DNA of 52,563 nt from Winogradskyella sp. GTDB taxonomy: Bacteria; Bacteroidota; Bacteroidia; Flavobacteriales; Flavobacteriaceae. Below are positions 1-9,287 of the stretch, piece after piece. The stretch is from assembly GCF_028289625.1 (NCBI RefSeq), contig NZ_JANQOM010000091.1:1-52563 (forward strand). Reading direction: 5' to 3'. The notes beneath the pieces are model-generated. The model did not search any database and was not told where the DNA came from. It saw only the letters and a program-made list of their open reading frames with translations. The position numbers were made by a program, and so were the translations under genes. The number at the start of each line of letters is the position of its first letter. Within the stretch, counting starts at the first letter, position 1.

Positions 1-29
1 AACCCTAGATAAAACTATCTAGGGTTTTT
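1..29 (+). terminator. Intrinsic terminator of an upstream gene
   Basis: A perfect 10-bp stem (AACCCTAGAT at 1-10 with ATCTAGGGTT at 17-26), a 6-nt loop and a run of T. It would end a plus-strand gene lying left of the window. Confidence 0.75.
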
Positions 30-222
30 GGTGTAAACTGAGGCCAAATTCAAGGTAAATTTGGCCTGTTGAGTTAATAAACAAAGTGAATCTATATAAA
101 GATATAGAGGATTATTGCTATTAAAAATCTAAGTACAAATCCTATTCTAATCTAATCCTTACAATTTCATTACGCATTGAATTCATAAAGCCTTTTTTAC
201 ATATAAAAGTTAGAAGCATATG

Positions 223-519
223 CTATTTCTCTTTTTGGATTTTTTGCGGATCCTCTGATTTTTTGGAATGCTTATTTCTTAACTTTTCGAGTTTTTTCTT
301 CTTGGATATCTCTTCCTCATAAAGCTCCATAATCATCAATTCTATAGCTATATTGTCTTGATAACCTTGAAACACGTTATTAATGGTTTTGATATGGGCT
401 ACTTTTCCTCTGTTGGTATACATCTTGGCGGCTTCGAGTTTTTGCCGAACCTTGCTGGAATACTGGAAATTATCACCCAAATCTTTTTTAAACTTTTGTC
501 TAAATTCTCTACTTATCAT
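223..519 (-). CDS. Small basic hypothetical protein
   Basis: A 98-residue, highly charged protein with a lysine-rich tail and no membrane segment or signal peptide. I do not recognise the family. It is divergent from the CI-like repressor at 633 and has its own good promoter (571-600) with an operator-like repeat inside the spacer, which argues that it is a real, regulated gene. The pair resembles the regulatory corner of a phage or small island, but no other phage gene is nearby. Function unknown. Confidence 0.6.
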   Translation of the reverse strand: MISREFRQKFKKDLGDNFQYSSKVRQKLEAAKMYTNRGKVAHIKTINNVFQGYQDNIAIELMIMELYEEEISKKKKLEKLRNKHSKKSEDPQKIQKEK

Positions 520-570
520 AAATAATATGTAGTTTTTAGGTAGGTTTTGTGTACCTTTCCCTCATATAAA

Positions 571-600
571 CAAAGTTATTAAGATTTTTTCTAATATCAA
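571..600 (-). promoter_or_regulatory. Bacteroidota-type promoter for the 98-aa gene
   Basis: On the minus strand TTG (598-600), a 19-bp spacer and TAACTTTG (571-578), fitting the TTG-N17-23-TAnnTTTG consensus. The spacer holds operator repeat 1 (581-596). The expected transcript would start about 50 nt ahead of the ATG at 519. Confidence 0.65.
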
Positions 601-625
601 AATATTTGTAAGGTTTTTTCTAATA
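581..625 (+). promoter_or_regulatory. Paired 16-bp direct repeats, likely operators
   Basis: AAGATTTTTTCTAATA (581-596) recurs as AAGGTTTTTTCTAATA (610-625), one mismatch, 29 bp apart or nearly three helical turns. Copy 1 lies between the -33 and -7 elements of the leftward promoter. Copy 2 follows a near-consensus rightward box (AATATTTG, 601-608) and precedes the repressor ATG at 633. An AT-rich control region could produce such similarity by chance, but the placement is what a repressor of both genes needs. Confidence 0.55.
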
Positions 626-632
626 AATTTTC

Positions 633-989
633 ATGAGTTCAGTACAAAGAATTAAAAAATACCTTGATTTTAAAGGGATTACAATACAAAATTACGAATC
701 TTCAGTGGGTTATTCTAATGGTGCTTTTGGATCACAAATAAGAAATAATGGTAAAATAGGTAGCGATAAATTAGAAAAAACCTTAAGTCTCTATACCGAC
801 CTTAGCGCTGAGTGGGTTTTATTAGGTAAAGGTGAGATGCTTAATGATGATAAGACTAATGAACCAAATCCTGATTACCAAAAAACCAAAACTCAAAAAG
901 GGGGATTTATTGATGAGACTATTGAACAAAAACTGGATATCATCATTAGACAAAATAAGGAGATTCTTGAGAGGTTCAGAAACCCTTAA
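633..989 (+). CDS. CI-like helix-turn-helix repressor (DNA-binding domain only)
   Basis: A 118-residue protein. Residues 1-70 resemble the N-terminal helix-turn-helix of Bacteroidota phage-type repressors, ending in the typical SAEWVLLGKGEML segment. The S24/LexA-like protease domain that usually follows is absent; instead there is a polar linker and a short coiled-coil-like helix (about 90-115) that may dimerise. It is divergent from the 98-aa gene and probably represses both through the repeats at 581-625. It could be a remnant of a larger repressor, but the frame is intact. Confidence 0.7.
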   Translation: MSSVQRIKKYLDFKGITIQNYESSVGYSNGAFGSQIRNNGKIGSDKLEKTLSLYTDLSAEWVLLGKGEMLNDDKTNEPNPDYQKTKTQKGGFIDETIEQKLDIIIRQNKEILERFRNP

Positions 990-1072
990 CTAACTATTTC
1001 TTACTTTTTATTATATCTCCATTTTTCCTAAGAAAAATTATCAGTATGTTTGCATCCCAATACACTACATAC

Positions 1073-1157
1073 GCGCACGTGGCGGAATTGGTAGACGCGC
1101 TGGCTTGAGGGGCCAGTGACCGTTTAGGTCGTGGAAGTTCGAGTCTTCTCGTGCGCA
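1073..1157 (+). tRNA. tRNA-Leu (anticodon GAG)
   Basis: An 85-nt cloverleaf: acceptor stem GCGCACG/CGTGCGC, D-arm with GGTAGA, anticodon stem CTGGC/GCCAG around TTGAGGG (anticodon GAG), long class-II variable arm GACC-GTTTA-GGTC, T-arm GGAAG-TTCGAGT-CTTCT, and discriminator A at 1157. CCA is not encoded. Confidence 0.95.
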
Positions 1158-1273
1158 CTTTATATCACAATCGTCTTAGTTTTTCTTCCTAAACCTTCTC
1201 CACAAGAGTACTTATCAACAGGCGGTTTTTCATTAAATTATGTTAATTGTGGGTATATTCTCAGTTAAAATCT

Positions 1274-1281
1274 TATTTTTG
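1274..1281 (+). promoter_or_regulatory. -7 box upstream of carH-crtI-crtB-crtZ
   Basis: TATTTTTG matches TAnnTTTG and ends 21 bp before the carH ATG. The nearest TTG (1247-1249) is 24 bp upstream, slightly too far for a strong -33 element. I see no clear inverted repeat that could be a CarH operator. Confidence 0.5.
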
Positions 1282-1302
1282 TTTAAACATTTTTATTAAA
1301 AA

Positions 1303-2208
1303 ATGAACAATATTAAAAATCAGTTTAGTATCAAAGACCTAGAAAACCTTACTGGTATTAAAGCACATACCATAAGAATCTGGGAAAAACGCTACAACCT
1401 ACTACAGCCCAAGCGTACCGATACTAACATCAGATATTACGATTTAGCGAGCTTTCAGAAGTTACTCAATGTAAGCTACCTTAATAATAACGGCTATAAA
1501 ATTTCAAAAATAGCCACCATAGAAGAACATAAAATTCCGATACTGGTTAGGGAAATTGCTGCCGAGAACAATATGGAAAGCCATGCCATTAATGCATTTA
1601 AACTTTCCATGCTAAATTTTGACCAAACTCTTTTCTACAACACCTATGAATCTTTATTGAGAGAAAAAGAGTTTTATGAGATTTTCTATGATATCTTTAT
1701 TCCACTCTTAACAGAGATAGGGTTGTTATGGCAAACGGACACTATTAGTCCTGCGCATGAGCATTTTTTAACCGCGCTTATTCGCCAGAAAATATTAATC
1801 AATACTGAGAAAGTACAGTCTAAACAAGTCAACAATTCGAAAAAAACATTTGTCCTATATCTACCCGAAAACGAGATTCATGAGTTAGGTTTGATGTTCA
1901 TTAACCATCAATTGGTCAGCAAAGGTTACCAATCCATATTCTTAGGATTTAGCGTACCACTAGAAAGCTTAGCAGACTTAAAGAATTACTACGACGAAAT
2001 TATCTACATCTCATATTTCACGGTAAAACCAGAAAAAGGTGATATCAATAAATATATGGATAATTTCAATACGCTTCTGCTCAATGGTAGCAACACCCAA
2101 CTTTGGATTTTAGGTCAGATGCTGAACGCCTTAGACTTAGACAACTTACCTAAAGGCGTTTCGGCATTTAAGAGTATACAATCATTAATCGACAAAGTTG
2201 ATAATTAG
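1303..2208 (+). CDS. carH: CarH-type MerR regulator with B12-binding domain
   Basis: A 301-residue regulator expected to bind adenosylcobalamin and to control the carotenoid genes in response to light. Residues 8-75 are a MerR winged helix-turn-helix (HTIRIWEKRY). Residues about 90-170 are the helical cap with the W-x9-EH motif (W143, E153, H154). Residues about 180-300 are the Rossmann B12 domain with the E-x-H-x-x-G motif (E191, H193, G196); H193 should be the lower cobalt ligand. The residue after W143 is glutamine, where Thermus CarH has the histidine that becomes the second ligand after light. The stop TAG overlaps the crtI GTG by one base, so the regulator is translated with the genes it probably controls. 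The role is inferred from family and context. Confidence 0.85.
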   Translation: MNNIKNQFSIKDLENLTGIKAHTIRIWEKRYNLLQPKRTDTNIRYYDLASFQKLLNVSYLNNNGYKISKIATIEEHKIPILVREIAAENNMESHAINAFKLSMLNFDQTLFYNTYESLLREKEFYEIFYDIFIPLLTEIGLLWQTDTISPAHEHFLTALIRQKILINTEKVQSKQVNNSKKTFVLYLPENEIHELGLMFINHQLVSKGYQSIFLGFSVPLESLADLKNYYDEIIYISYFTVKPEKGDINKYMDNFNTLLLNGSNTQLWILGQMLNALDLDNLPKGVSAFKSIQSLIDKVDN

Positions 2209-3662
2209 TGCGTAAAACGATAGCCATAATAGGTTCGGGCTTTTCATCCCTATCGGCATCTTGCTATTTAGCCAAAGCCGGTCATAAGGTAGCTATATAC
2301 GAAAAGAACGCCACTGTTGGCGGAAGAGCTAGACAACTCATCAAGGATGGTTTCACGTTCGATATTGGTCCTAGTTGGTATTGGATGCCAGATATCTTTG
2401 AAAAGTTTTTTAATGATTTTGGTAAAAGCACGAGTGATTATTACCAGCTCGATAAGTTAAGTCCTGCATATAAGATTTTTTTTTCTGATGAAGTCATTAC
2501 CATCGGAGATCATATGGATCAAATCTGTGAGGAATTTGAGCGTATCGAAGCAGGCAGCTCTAAGCCACTTCGAAAATTTATAGCACAAGCCCAAGACCAT
2601 TATGATATTGCCATTAATAAGGTAGTATTAAAACCTGGCATCTCCCCTTTCGAATTGGTAACCAAAGATACCGTCACTAGAGTAGACCGTTTTTTTAAAA
2701 CCATCAGTTCTGAAGTGAGAAAGAACTTTAAGAACCCTAAGTTGATTTCCACGCTAGAGTTTCCAGTATTATTTTTAGGCGCAAAGCCTAGTGACACTCC
2801 ATCGTTTTATAGCTTTATGAACTTTGCCGATTTTGGCCTAGGGACTTGGCACCCAAAAGGTGGCATGTACGAAATCATCAAAGCTATGAAAAGCTTAGCC
2901 GAAAGCTTGGGAGTCGAGGTCAACACCAATAGTAATGTTGAAAAGATTAACGTTGAAAATGGAAAAGCCATCGGTCTTAGGGTGAATGGAAATACTATAG
3001 ATTCGGACATTGTGCTTAGTGGTGCCGATTATCACCATTCTGAAACCTTGTTAGATCAAAATTATCGACAATATTCAGAAGCTTACTGGGACAAACGTAC
3101 ATTTGCGCCTTCGTCGCTTCTCTTTTATGTTGGCTTCAATAAAAAGCTCAAAGCCATAGAACATCACAACTTATTCTTCGATACAAGCTTTGAAAATCAT
3201 GCCGAAGAGATATATGATGACCCAAAATGGCCCGAAAATCCATTATTTTATGTTAACTTTCCGTCAGTGACGGATAAAAGTATGGCGCCAGAGGGTTGCG
3301 AAACAGGATTTTTTCTCATTCCAATCGCGCCAGGATTGGAAGATACTCCAGAACTGAGAGAACAATATTTTGATATCATTATAAATCGTTTTGAAAATAT
3401 AACCAATCAAAATGTTAAAGATCATATACTTTTTAAAGAGTCCTTTTGTGTTAACGATTTTGTAAGTGAATATAATTCATACAAAGGTAACGCTTATGGG
3501 ATGGCAAATACATTGAAACAGACTGCTTTCCTTAGACCTAAATTAAAAAGTAAAAAAGTGGATGGACTCTACTTTACAGGGCAATTAACTGTCCCTGGCC
3601 CTGGAGTACCTCCATCGTTAATATCAGGAAAGCTAGTGGCTGACCTCATCAATAAGAATTAA
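2208..3662 (+). CDS. crtI: Phytoene desaturase
   Basis: A 484-residue FAD-dependent amine-oxidase-type desaturase that should turn phytoene into lycopene at the membrane. The N-terminal dinucleotide motif is GSGFSSLSASCYLAKAG (residues 8-24), followed by the GGRARQL segment. The C-terminal substrate/FAD motif is visible near residues 455-475 (FTGQLTVPGPGVPPSLISG). Length is normal. It starts with GTG at the last base of the carH stop. A second family member at 19531 is assigned as CrtD, so the assignment of this one as CrtI rests on its pairing with crtB as well as on sequence. Confidence 0.88.
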   Translation: MRKTIAIIGSGFSSLSASCYLAKAGHKVAIYEKNATVGGRARQLIKDGFTFDIGPSWYWMPDIFEKFFNDFGKSTSDYYQLDKLSPAYKIFFSDEVITIGDHMDQICEEFERIEAGSSKPLRKFIAQAQDHYDIAINKVVLKPGISPFELVTKDTVTRVDRFFKTISSEVRKNFKNPKLISTLEFPVLFLGAKPSDTPSFYSFMNFADFGLGTWHPKGGMYEIIKAMKSLAESLGVEVNTNSNVEKINVENGKAIGLRVNGNTIDSDIVLSGADYHHSETLLDQNYRQYSEAYWDKRTFAPSSLLFYVGFNKKLKAIEHHNLFFDTSFENHAEEIYDDPKWPENPLFYVNFPSVTDKSMAPEGCETGFFLIPIAPGLEDTPELREQYFDIIINRFENITNQNVKDHILFKESFCVNDFVSEYNSYKGNAYGMANTLKQTAFLRPKLKSKKVDGLYFTGQLTVPGPGVPPSLISGKLVADLINKN

Positions 3663-3693
3663 GTTGAATTGCTAAGAAAAGATACCTAACATC

Positions 3694-4533
3694 ATGAAAT
3701 CAATTTTTGACAATGTCTCCAAAGAGTGTAGCAAGCTCGTTACAAATGCCTACAGTACGTCATTTTCGATGGCTACAAAAATGCTATCTGAAAGTATCAG
3801 ACAAGACATCTACAACATCTACGGTTTTGTGAGATTTGCTGATGAAATTGTAGATTCCTTTCATGATTATGATAAGGAAAAGCTTTTTAGAAATTTTGAG
3901 ACCGAATTAGAAAATGCTTTAAAAGATAAAATTAGTTTGAATCCTATTTTGAATTCGTTTCAAGAGACTTATCATAAATACAACATTGATAAACATTTGG
4001 TTGATGCCTTTATGGATAGTATGCGATTAGACCTATTTAAGAAAGATTATCTCACAGAGGAAGAGTACAAAAACTATATTTATGGATCAGCAGATGTGGT
4101 GGGCTTAATGTGCCTGAAAGTTTTTGTAAAGGGAGATAATAAAAAATACGAAGATCTAAAGGATTCTGCTATGAGCTTGGGTTCTGCTTTTCAGAAAGTG
4201 AATTTCTTAAGAGATTTAAAAGCTGATTTTGAAGATCTAAGCCGAACGTATTTCCCAAATACCGATCTCAATCATTTAGATGAAGCGTCGAAACAAGCTA
4301 TAATAAAAGACATCGAAGACGATTTCTCTAAAGGTCTAAAAGGGATTAAGCGTTTACCGCTTGAAGCGCGCTTTGGCGTATTTATGGCTTATCGTTACTA
4401 TAACAAATTACTTCAGAAGCTTAAAAACACTCCTGCCTTAGAGATTAAATCAGCAAGAATTAGAGTGCCTAATTATAAAAAGATTGAGTTGCTGACACGT
4501 AGTTATGTGAAATATCAATTAAATTTGCTTTAA
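3694..4533 (+). CDS. crtB: Phytoene synthase
   Basis: A 279-residue trans-isoprenyl head-to-head synthase that joins two geranylgeranyl diphosphates into phytoene. Both Mg-diphosphate aspartate motifs are present: DEIVD (D50-D54) and DLKAD (D174-D178), the second inside NFLRDLKADFEDLSRTYFP. It lies 31 bp after crtI and 15 bp before crtZ, as one operon. No geranylgeranyl diphosphate synthase gene is in the window. Confidence 0.92.
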   Translation: MKSIFDNVSKECSKLVTNAYSTSFSMATKMLSESIRQDIYNIYGFVRFADEIVDSFHDYDKEKLFRNFETELENALKDKISLNPILNSFQETYHKYNIDKHLVDAFMDSMRLDLFKKDYLTEEEYKNYIYGSADVVGLMCLKVFVKGDNKKYEDLKDSAMSLGSAFQKVNFLRDLKADFEDLSRTYFPNTDLNHLDEASKQAIIKDIEDDFSKGLKGIKRLPLEARFGVFMAYRYYNKLLQKLKNTPALEIKSARIRVPNYKKIELLTRSYVKYQLNLL

Positions 4534-4548
4534 ACTAAGATTACTGGT

Positions 4549-4995
4549 GTGCAAACTGTTTTTTGGATATTAATTTTCTTCGGAACGTTTTTCATTATGG
4601 AGTTCAACGCATGGTTTACGCATAAGTACATTATGCATGGTTTTCTGTGGAGTTTGCACAAAGACCATCATCACAAAGATCACGACAGTTGGTTTGAACG
4701 TAATGATGCCTTCTTCATTTTCTACGCTGTAGTAAGCATGACCTGTTTCTATCTTTGGGGCGAACAAAATATGTGGTACTGCTTACCTATAGGCATAGGT
4801 ATAATGGCTTATGGATTAGCCTACTTCATTGTACACGATATATTCATTCATCAACGTTTTAAGTGGTTACGAAATATCGATAATAAATATGCTCGTGGAG
4901 TAAGACGTGCTCATAAAATTCATCATAAACATTTGGGCAAAAAGGATGGTGAAAACTTTGGAATGCTAATCGTTCCTTTTAAGTATTTCAAATAA
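4549..4995 (+). CDS. crtZ: Beta-carotene hydroxylase
   Basis: A 148-residue membrane di-iron hydroxylase of the sterol-desaturase superfamily that adds the 3-hydroxyl to a beta ring. The histidine clusters are H25-x4-H30, H37-x2-HHH (to H42), H96-x4-H101 and H122-x2-HH (H125, H126). Hydrophobic segments lie at about 3-17, 55-70 and 78-97. The start is GTG. It is the last gene of carotenoid operon 1. With a monocyclic substrate it would hydroxylate the single beta ring. Confidence 0.9.
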   Translation: MQTVFWILIFFGTFFIMEFNAWFTHKYIMHGFLWSLHKDHHHKDHDSWFERNDAFFIFYAVVSMTCFYLWGEQNMWYCLPIGIGIMAYGLAYFIVHDIFIHQRFKWLRNIDNKYARGVRRAHKIHHKHLGKKDGENFGMLIVPFKYFK

Positions 4996-5057
4996 ACCAC
5001 CATAGATTTCAAATCCATAGTTTTGGTCAATGAATGAAATTCAATTTGTTGCATCTA

Positions 5058-5160
5058 GTCATTCTGACAGAGCTGAGCTCCGACCGAAGTCGAAGGGAAA
5101 GGACGATGAATCTCCTAGTCTTGAATATATGATGAGATTTCTGTCTGCGTTCGAAATGAC
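5058..5160. repeat. Intergenic imperfect palindromic element (REP/MITE-like)
   Basis: The element begins with GTCATTCTGA and ends with TCGAAATGAC, and carries GAATCTC and GAGATTTC inside, so the ends pair as an imperfect inverted repeat. The inner CCGAAGTCGAAGG is typical of a short element common between flavobacterial genes. It has no coding capacity and lies between convergent genes. Confidence 0.5.
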
Positions 5161-5246
5161 AAATACTCTTAATAGAGATTTATTGAAACTAATGTAGCTG
5201 TAATGAAACTACAAAGCAAGGTTTTAAACTTTAAGCAGATTATAAA

Positions 5247-5810
5247 TTATTCGGAAAGCAATTGATCTAGTTGGCCTCTTACGGTTTTACTATTCCAGTC
5301 TACTGCACCAGATTCGTCAACCACAATTTCTCCCTTTTTGTTAATAATAAATGTCCTCGGAATGGATCGCGTTGTTAACGCTTCTGGTATATTATTCAAA
5401 GGGTTAAAGACTTCAAAATTGTAATTCTCTTTTTTCTTGAAGTTTTCTACCGTTTTAAAACTATCACCTGTAATGAATAAGAATTCTACTTTATCGTTAT
5501 AATCATTGTATAATGCCTGAAGGCTTGGCATTTCTGCAATACAGGGAGGACACCAAGTCGCCCAAAAATTTACAAATACGACTTTACCTTTTGTGGTCTT
5601 AAAGTCAAGTTGGGTATTAGTATCTGATTGCAACTGCCAGTTATCATAAGATATAAGAACTCTATCTGATTCATTAATAACCGAAGATTGGTTGATGTAA
5701 CTCAGCCCCTTATGCAATAATATCTGCAAAGGCTGTCTTGTTTGAGGTATGATGAGAATGGCGATTATAACGAGAAATATAATATTTCGCTTATTGAGTT
5801 TAGATTTCAT
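5247..5810 (-). CDS. TlpA/ResA-like membrane-anchored thioredoxin-fold protein
   Basis: A 187-residue periplasm-facing thiol-disulfide protein. Residues 8-24 form an uncleaved membrane anchor (NIIFLVIIAILIIP), and the thioredoxin-like domain covers about 55-187. The active site is WCPPC (C87, C90), and the cis-proline region is SIPRTFIINKKG. ResA/TlpA proteins usually reduce apocytochrome c or other periplasmic cysteines; the target here is unknown. The start lies 9 bp after the Crp-family gene stop, so the two are probably cotranscribed. Confidence 0.85.
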   Translation of the reverse strand: MKSKLNKRNIIFLVIIAILIIPQTRQPLQILLHKGLSYINQSSVINESDRVLISYDNWQLQSDTNTQLDFKTTKGKVVFVNFWATWCPPCIAEMPSLQALYNDYNDKVEFLFITGDSFKTVENFKKKENYNFEVFNPLNNIPEALTTRSIPRTFIINKKGEIVVDESGAVDWNSKTVRGQLDQLLSE

Positions 5811-5819
5811 TAAATATAT

Positions 5820-6491
5820 TTATGCCGAAGTGTTATGGATTCTAATCTGTCTGCGATTAAAGTCTATGATATCGTCTTCTTTGAGTTCGTTCATAAGGAT
5901 ATTCAATGTTGGTCGCGAAATTCCAATTAAAGATGCGATATCCTTTTGCGTATATGGGTGATTAATGATTTGATCTCCTGTTTTTTCGCAATTATACCCA
6001 TAATCTGAACAAAGTTCATCCAAAAATTCAATCAACCTCGTTTTAGAGTCTTTAAAAAGCAACAATTGTAATCGCCTTTCGAGTTTTTTAAACTTGTAAC
6101 CAATAAATTTATAAATTCTGAAACTAAATGTTTGATTATCTCGCATTAAATCGTGCATGGTTTCCACACCAACAGGACATATAGAGGTTTGGTTGTCTAA
6201 TGATTGTGCAAATTCTTCGCGACGACTTTCTCCTAATATGGCTTTCTCGCCAAATAATTCACCTTTAGTTAAAATAGCTTTAACCATTTCATCACCATTT
6301 TCACTATAATAGCCGATTTTTACTTTTCCTTTTTCTATTAAATACACTTTATTAGAAGAGTCATTTTCAAAATAAATATAATCTTCTTTGCGGTAGTGAT
6401 CAAAAGTATGTGCTTGTTTGTAAGCTTTAAACTTATGAGGGCACAATAGCTTAAACAGGTTGACGTCTTCAAAAAACCAAAATGATTTCAT
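5820..6491 (-). CDS. Crp/Fnr-family transcriptional regulator
   Basis: A 223-residue regulator. Residues about 25-130 form the cyclic-nucleotide-binding beta roll (GKVKIGYYSENGDEMVKAIL, GELFGEKAIL), then a dimer helix, then a winged helix-turn-helix at about 165-215 (YTQKDIASLIGISRPTLN). There is no N-terminal Fnr-type cysteine cluster, so oxygen sensing through Fe-S is unlikely. The effector cannot be told from sequence. It precedes the thioredoxin-like gene in the same operon. Confidence 0.88.
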   Translation of the reverse strand: MKSFWFFEDVNLFKLLCPHKFKAYKQAHTFDHYRKEDYIYFENDSSNKVYLIEKGKVKIGYYSENGDEMVKAILTKGELFGEKAILGESRREEFAQSLDNQTSICPVGVETMHDLMRDNQTFSFRIYKFIGYKFKKLERRLQLLLFKDSKTRLIEFLDELCSDYGYNCEKTGDQIINHPYTQKDIASLIGISRPTLNILMNELKEDDIIDFNRRQIRIHNTSA

Positions 6492-6569
6492 GACAAATAG
6501 CGCTTAGAATATTGGTAGTATATGTAAAAAGTGTCGCAGCTATTTGAAAAAACTTACAAAATATCAAAA

Positions 6570-6597
6570 AAAACTCTCAGCAATAACTGAGAGTTTT
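6570..6597 (-). terminator. Intrinsic terminator of aconitase
   Basis: An 11-bp stem (AAAACTCTCAG, 6570-6580; CTGAGAGTTTT, 6587-6597) with a 6-nt loop. Read leftward it is followed by a run of T, 29 bp after the aconitase stop. Confidence 0.85.
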
Positions 6598-6625
6598 GTA
6601 AACTATAATAAACACTTACTCAAAT

Positions 6626-8893
6626 CTAAGCGTTCTGCTTCTTAATTAAATTAAGTGCTGATCCTTCTTTATACCATTCAATCTGAGAATCATTATAGGT
6701 ATGGTTTACAGAAATCGTATCTTTAGACCCATCAGTATGAACCACCTCGATATGCAACGGTTTACCTGGCGCAAATTCATTTAAATCCAAGAAGTTGAAA
6801 GTGTCATCTTCTTGTATTAAATCGTAATCGGCTTCATTAGCGAAGGTAAGACCTAACATACCTTGTTTTTTAAGATTGGTTTCATGGATACGAGCAAAAG
6901 ATTTTACAATCACCGCAGCAACACCCAAATGTCTTGGTTGCATTGCAGCATGTTCTCTAGATGAACCTTCACCATAATTGTGGTCTCCTACTACAACTGA
7001 CCAAGTCCGATTTTTCTTGTACTCGCGCTGTGTGTCTGGCACTCCACCATACTCACCTGTTAGTTGGTTCTTTACAAAATTGGTCTGTTTATTGTATGCA
7101 TTAACAGCACCAATTAAAGTATTATTGGCAATATTGTCCAAATGTCCTCTAAAACGCAACCAAGGACCAGCCATAGAAATATGATCTGTAGTACATTTTC
7201 CATAGGCCTTGATTAAAAGCTTAGCACCAGTAACAGAATCACCTATAGGCTCAAATGGCGTCAACAACTGCAAACGTTCAGAATCAGGATTTACAGTAAC
7301 TTCCACTCCACTGCCATCCGCTACAGGTTCTAAATAGCCATTTTCCTTAACATCAAAACCTTTTGGTGGCAGTTCCCATCCTGTTGGCTCATCTAACATC
7401 ACTTCCTCTCCATCTTCATTAATTAGTGTATCTGTGATTGGGTTAAAATCCAAACGTCCTGCAATAGCAATAGCTGCTGTAATTTCTGGTGAGGCTACAA
7501 AAGCATGCGTGTTCGGGTTACCGTCGGCACGTTTGGCAAAGTTTCTATTAAACGAGTGTACAATACTATTCTTAGGCGCATTTTTTGGATCGCTGTAACG
7601 TGCCCACTGCCCAATACAAGGGCCACAAGCATTGGTGAATATTGTAGCATCCAGTTTTTCGAAAACCTGCAAAATACCATCGCGTTCAGCCGTATAGCGT
7701 ACTTGCTCAGAGCCTGGGTTAATACCAAACTCTGCTTTCGTCTTTAGCCCCTTATCTAAGGCTTGTTGTGCTATTGACGATGCTCTTGATAAATCTTCAT
7801 AAGAGGAGTTGGTACAAGACCCTATCAATCCCCATTCTACTTGCATTGGCCATTCGTTATCTTTAGCCTTTTCTGTCATTTCCCTACCTACAGTAGTGGA
7901 TAAGTCTGGCGTAAAAGGGCCGTTTAATAATGGTCCTAATTCCGAAAGATTAATATCGATAACCTGATCAAAATACTGCTCAGGATTCTCATAAACTTCG
8001 GCATCTGCCGTAAGGTATTCTTTTATTTTATTAGCTTCATCTGCTACATCTGCCCTATCGGTAGCTCTTAAATAGCGCTCCATAGAATCATCATAACCAA
8101 AAGTAGATGTCGTTGCACCAATTTCAGCTCCCATATTACAGATAGTTCCTTTTCCTGTACATGACATTGACAAAGCACCTGGACCAAAATATTCAACGAT
8201 CGATCCAGTTCCTCCTTTAACAGTAAGAATTTCTGCTACTTTAAGGATAACGTCTTTAGGTGCTGTCCAACCAGACAACTTACCTGTTAACCTAACTCCT
8301 ATGAGTTTCGGGAATTTAAGCTCCCATGCCATACCTGCCATAACATCAACGGCATCAGCACCACCAACTCCAACGGCAACCATACCCAATCCGCCGGCAT
8401 TTACCGTATGCGAATCCGTACCAATCATCATTCCACCCGGAAATGCGTAATTTTCTAATACTACTTGGTGTATAATCCCAGCACCTGGCTTCCAAAATCC
8501 AATACCATACTTATTAGATACTGATTCTAAAAACTCAAAGACTTCTCTACTAGTTTCATTTGCATGCCTTAAATCAAATTCAGCTCCATTTTTGGCTTGA
8601 ATTAAGTGGTCACAATGTACCGTTGTTGGAACAGCAACTTTAGCCTTACCTGCCTGCATAAATTGCAATAATGCCATCTGTGCAGTCGCATCTTGACAAG
8701 CCACTCGATCTGGTGCAAAATCGACGTAATCTTTTCCTCTAGTGAATGCTTGTGTCGGTTTTCCTTCCCAAAGGTGAGAATACAATATTTTTTCTGAAAG
8801 TGTTAATGGTTTACCTACAATCTCCCTAGCTGCATCTACGCGCTCAGCCATTGTTGCATAAACCTTTTTAATCATGTCAATGTCAAAAGCCAT
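6626..8893 (-). CDS. acn: Aconitate hydratase (mitochondrial-type)
   Basis: A 755-residue 4Fe-4S enzyme of the citric acid cycle that isomerises citrate to isocitrate in the cytoplasm. The cluster cysteines are C360 in [10 protein letters not shown] and C423/C426 in ACGPCIGQW. The C-terminal swivel domain carries [11 protein letters not shown]. The length and motif spacing match the mitochondrial-type aconitases usual in Flavobacteriaceae rather than AcnB. It stands alone with its own terminator and a TAATTTTG box upstream. Confidence 0.95.
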   Translation of the reverse strand: MAFDIDMIKKVYATMAERVDAAREIVGKPLTLSEKILYSHLWEGKPTQAFTRGKDYVDFAPDRVACQDATAQMALLQFMQAGKAKVAVPTTVHCDHLIQAKNGAEFDLRHANETSREVFEFLESVSNKYGIGFWKPGAGIIHQVVLENYAFPGGMMIGTDSHTVNAGGLGMVAVGVGGADAVDVMAGMAWELKFPKLIGVRLTGKLSGWTAPKDVILKVAEILTVKGGTGSIVEYFGPGALSMSCTGKGTICNMGAEIGATTSTFGYDDSMERYLRATDRADVADEANKIKEYLTADAEVYENPEQYFDQVIDINLSELGPLLNGPFTPDLSTTVGREMTEKAKDNEWPMQVEWGLIGSCTNSSYEDLSRASSIAQQALDKGLKTKAEFGINPGSEQVRYTAERDGILQVFEKLDATIFTNACGPCIGQWARYSDPKNAPKNSIVHSFNRNFAKRADGNPNTHAFVASPEITAAIAIAGRLDFNPITDTLINEDGEEVMLDEPTGWELPPKGFDVKENGYLEPVADGSGVEVTVNPDSERLQLLTPFEPIGDSVTGAKLLIKAYGKCTTDHISMAGPWLRFRGHLDNIANNTLIGAVNAYNKQTNFVKNQLTGEYGGVPDTQREYKKNRTWSVVVGDHNYGEGSSREHAAMQPRHLGVAAVIVKSFARIHETNLKKQGMLGLTFANEADYDLIQEDDTFNFLDLNEFAPGKPLHIEVVHTDGSKDTISVNHTYNDSQIEWYKEGSALNLIKKQNA

Positions 8894-9287
8894 AAAGTAT
8901 ATTTAAAAGGTTGATAATTATTTTTTTTAAGTCCCACAAAATTACGAATTCTTAAGGGTTTTTAAAAATATGTAACAAAATCGCAATTTCTTTAAATTTA
9001 AATCATAATTTTCAACTTTTTTTAAGTATTATTTTAAATTTTAACAATAAAATTGTTTTAGCATCAATAATTTAACAATCTGACTTATTTAGAATGATTA
9101 TGTATTTCGATTCATTTTTTTTATATCTGCATTTATAGCAAATATAATTTTCAAAGACCAATCCTAATTTTAACGTTTTATCTGTAACAAAGTCTGTTAT
9201 ATGTCTTCTAACTGTGTATTAATTGAACAATCAATACTGAAATTTATTCAGTACAAGTAAACGAACTTTCAATCTTAAACTTTTAAA
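8894..9287. other. AT-rich intergenic region between divergent genes
   Basis: 394 bp, strongly AT-rich, with no ORF of note. The only element I can support is the aconitase box at 8937-8944. No convincing promoter was found for the S9 peptidase. Confidence 0.6.
8937..8944 (-). promoter_or_regulatory. -7 box of the aconitase promoter
   Basis: Minus-strand TAATTTTG fits TAnnTTTG, 43 bp ahead of the aconitase ATG. No TTG lies at the correct distance. Confidence 0.5.

Noticed and set aside
223..1157. Integrative element bounded by tRNA-Leu
   Set aside because: No integrase and no duplicated tRNA 3' end was found; only a repressor pair lies beside the tRNA.
1240..1302. Full promoter or CarH operator upstream of carH
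   Set aside because: Only the -7 box fits; the TTG is 24 bp away and no convincing inverted repeat is present.
6978..7747. ORFs opposite to aconitase
   Set aside because: Short frames in the shadow of a strongly conserved enzyme, with no recognisable protein.
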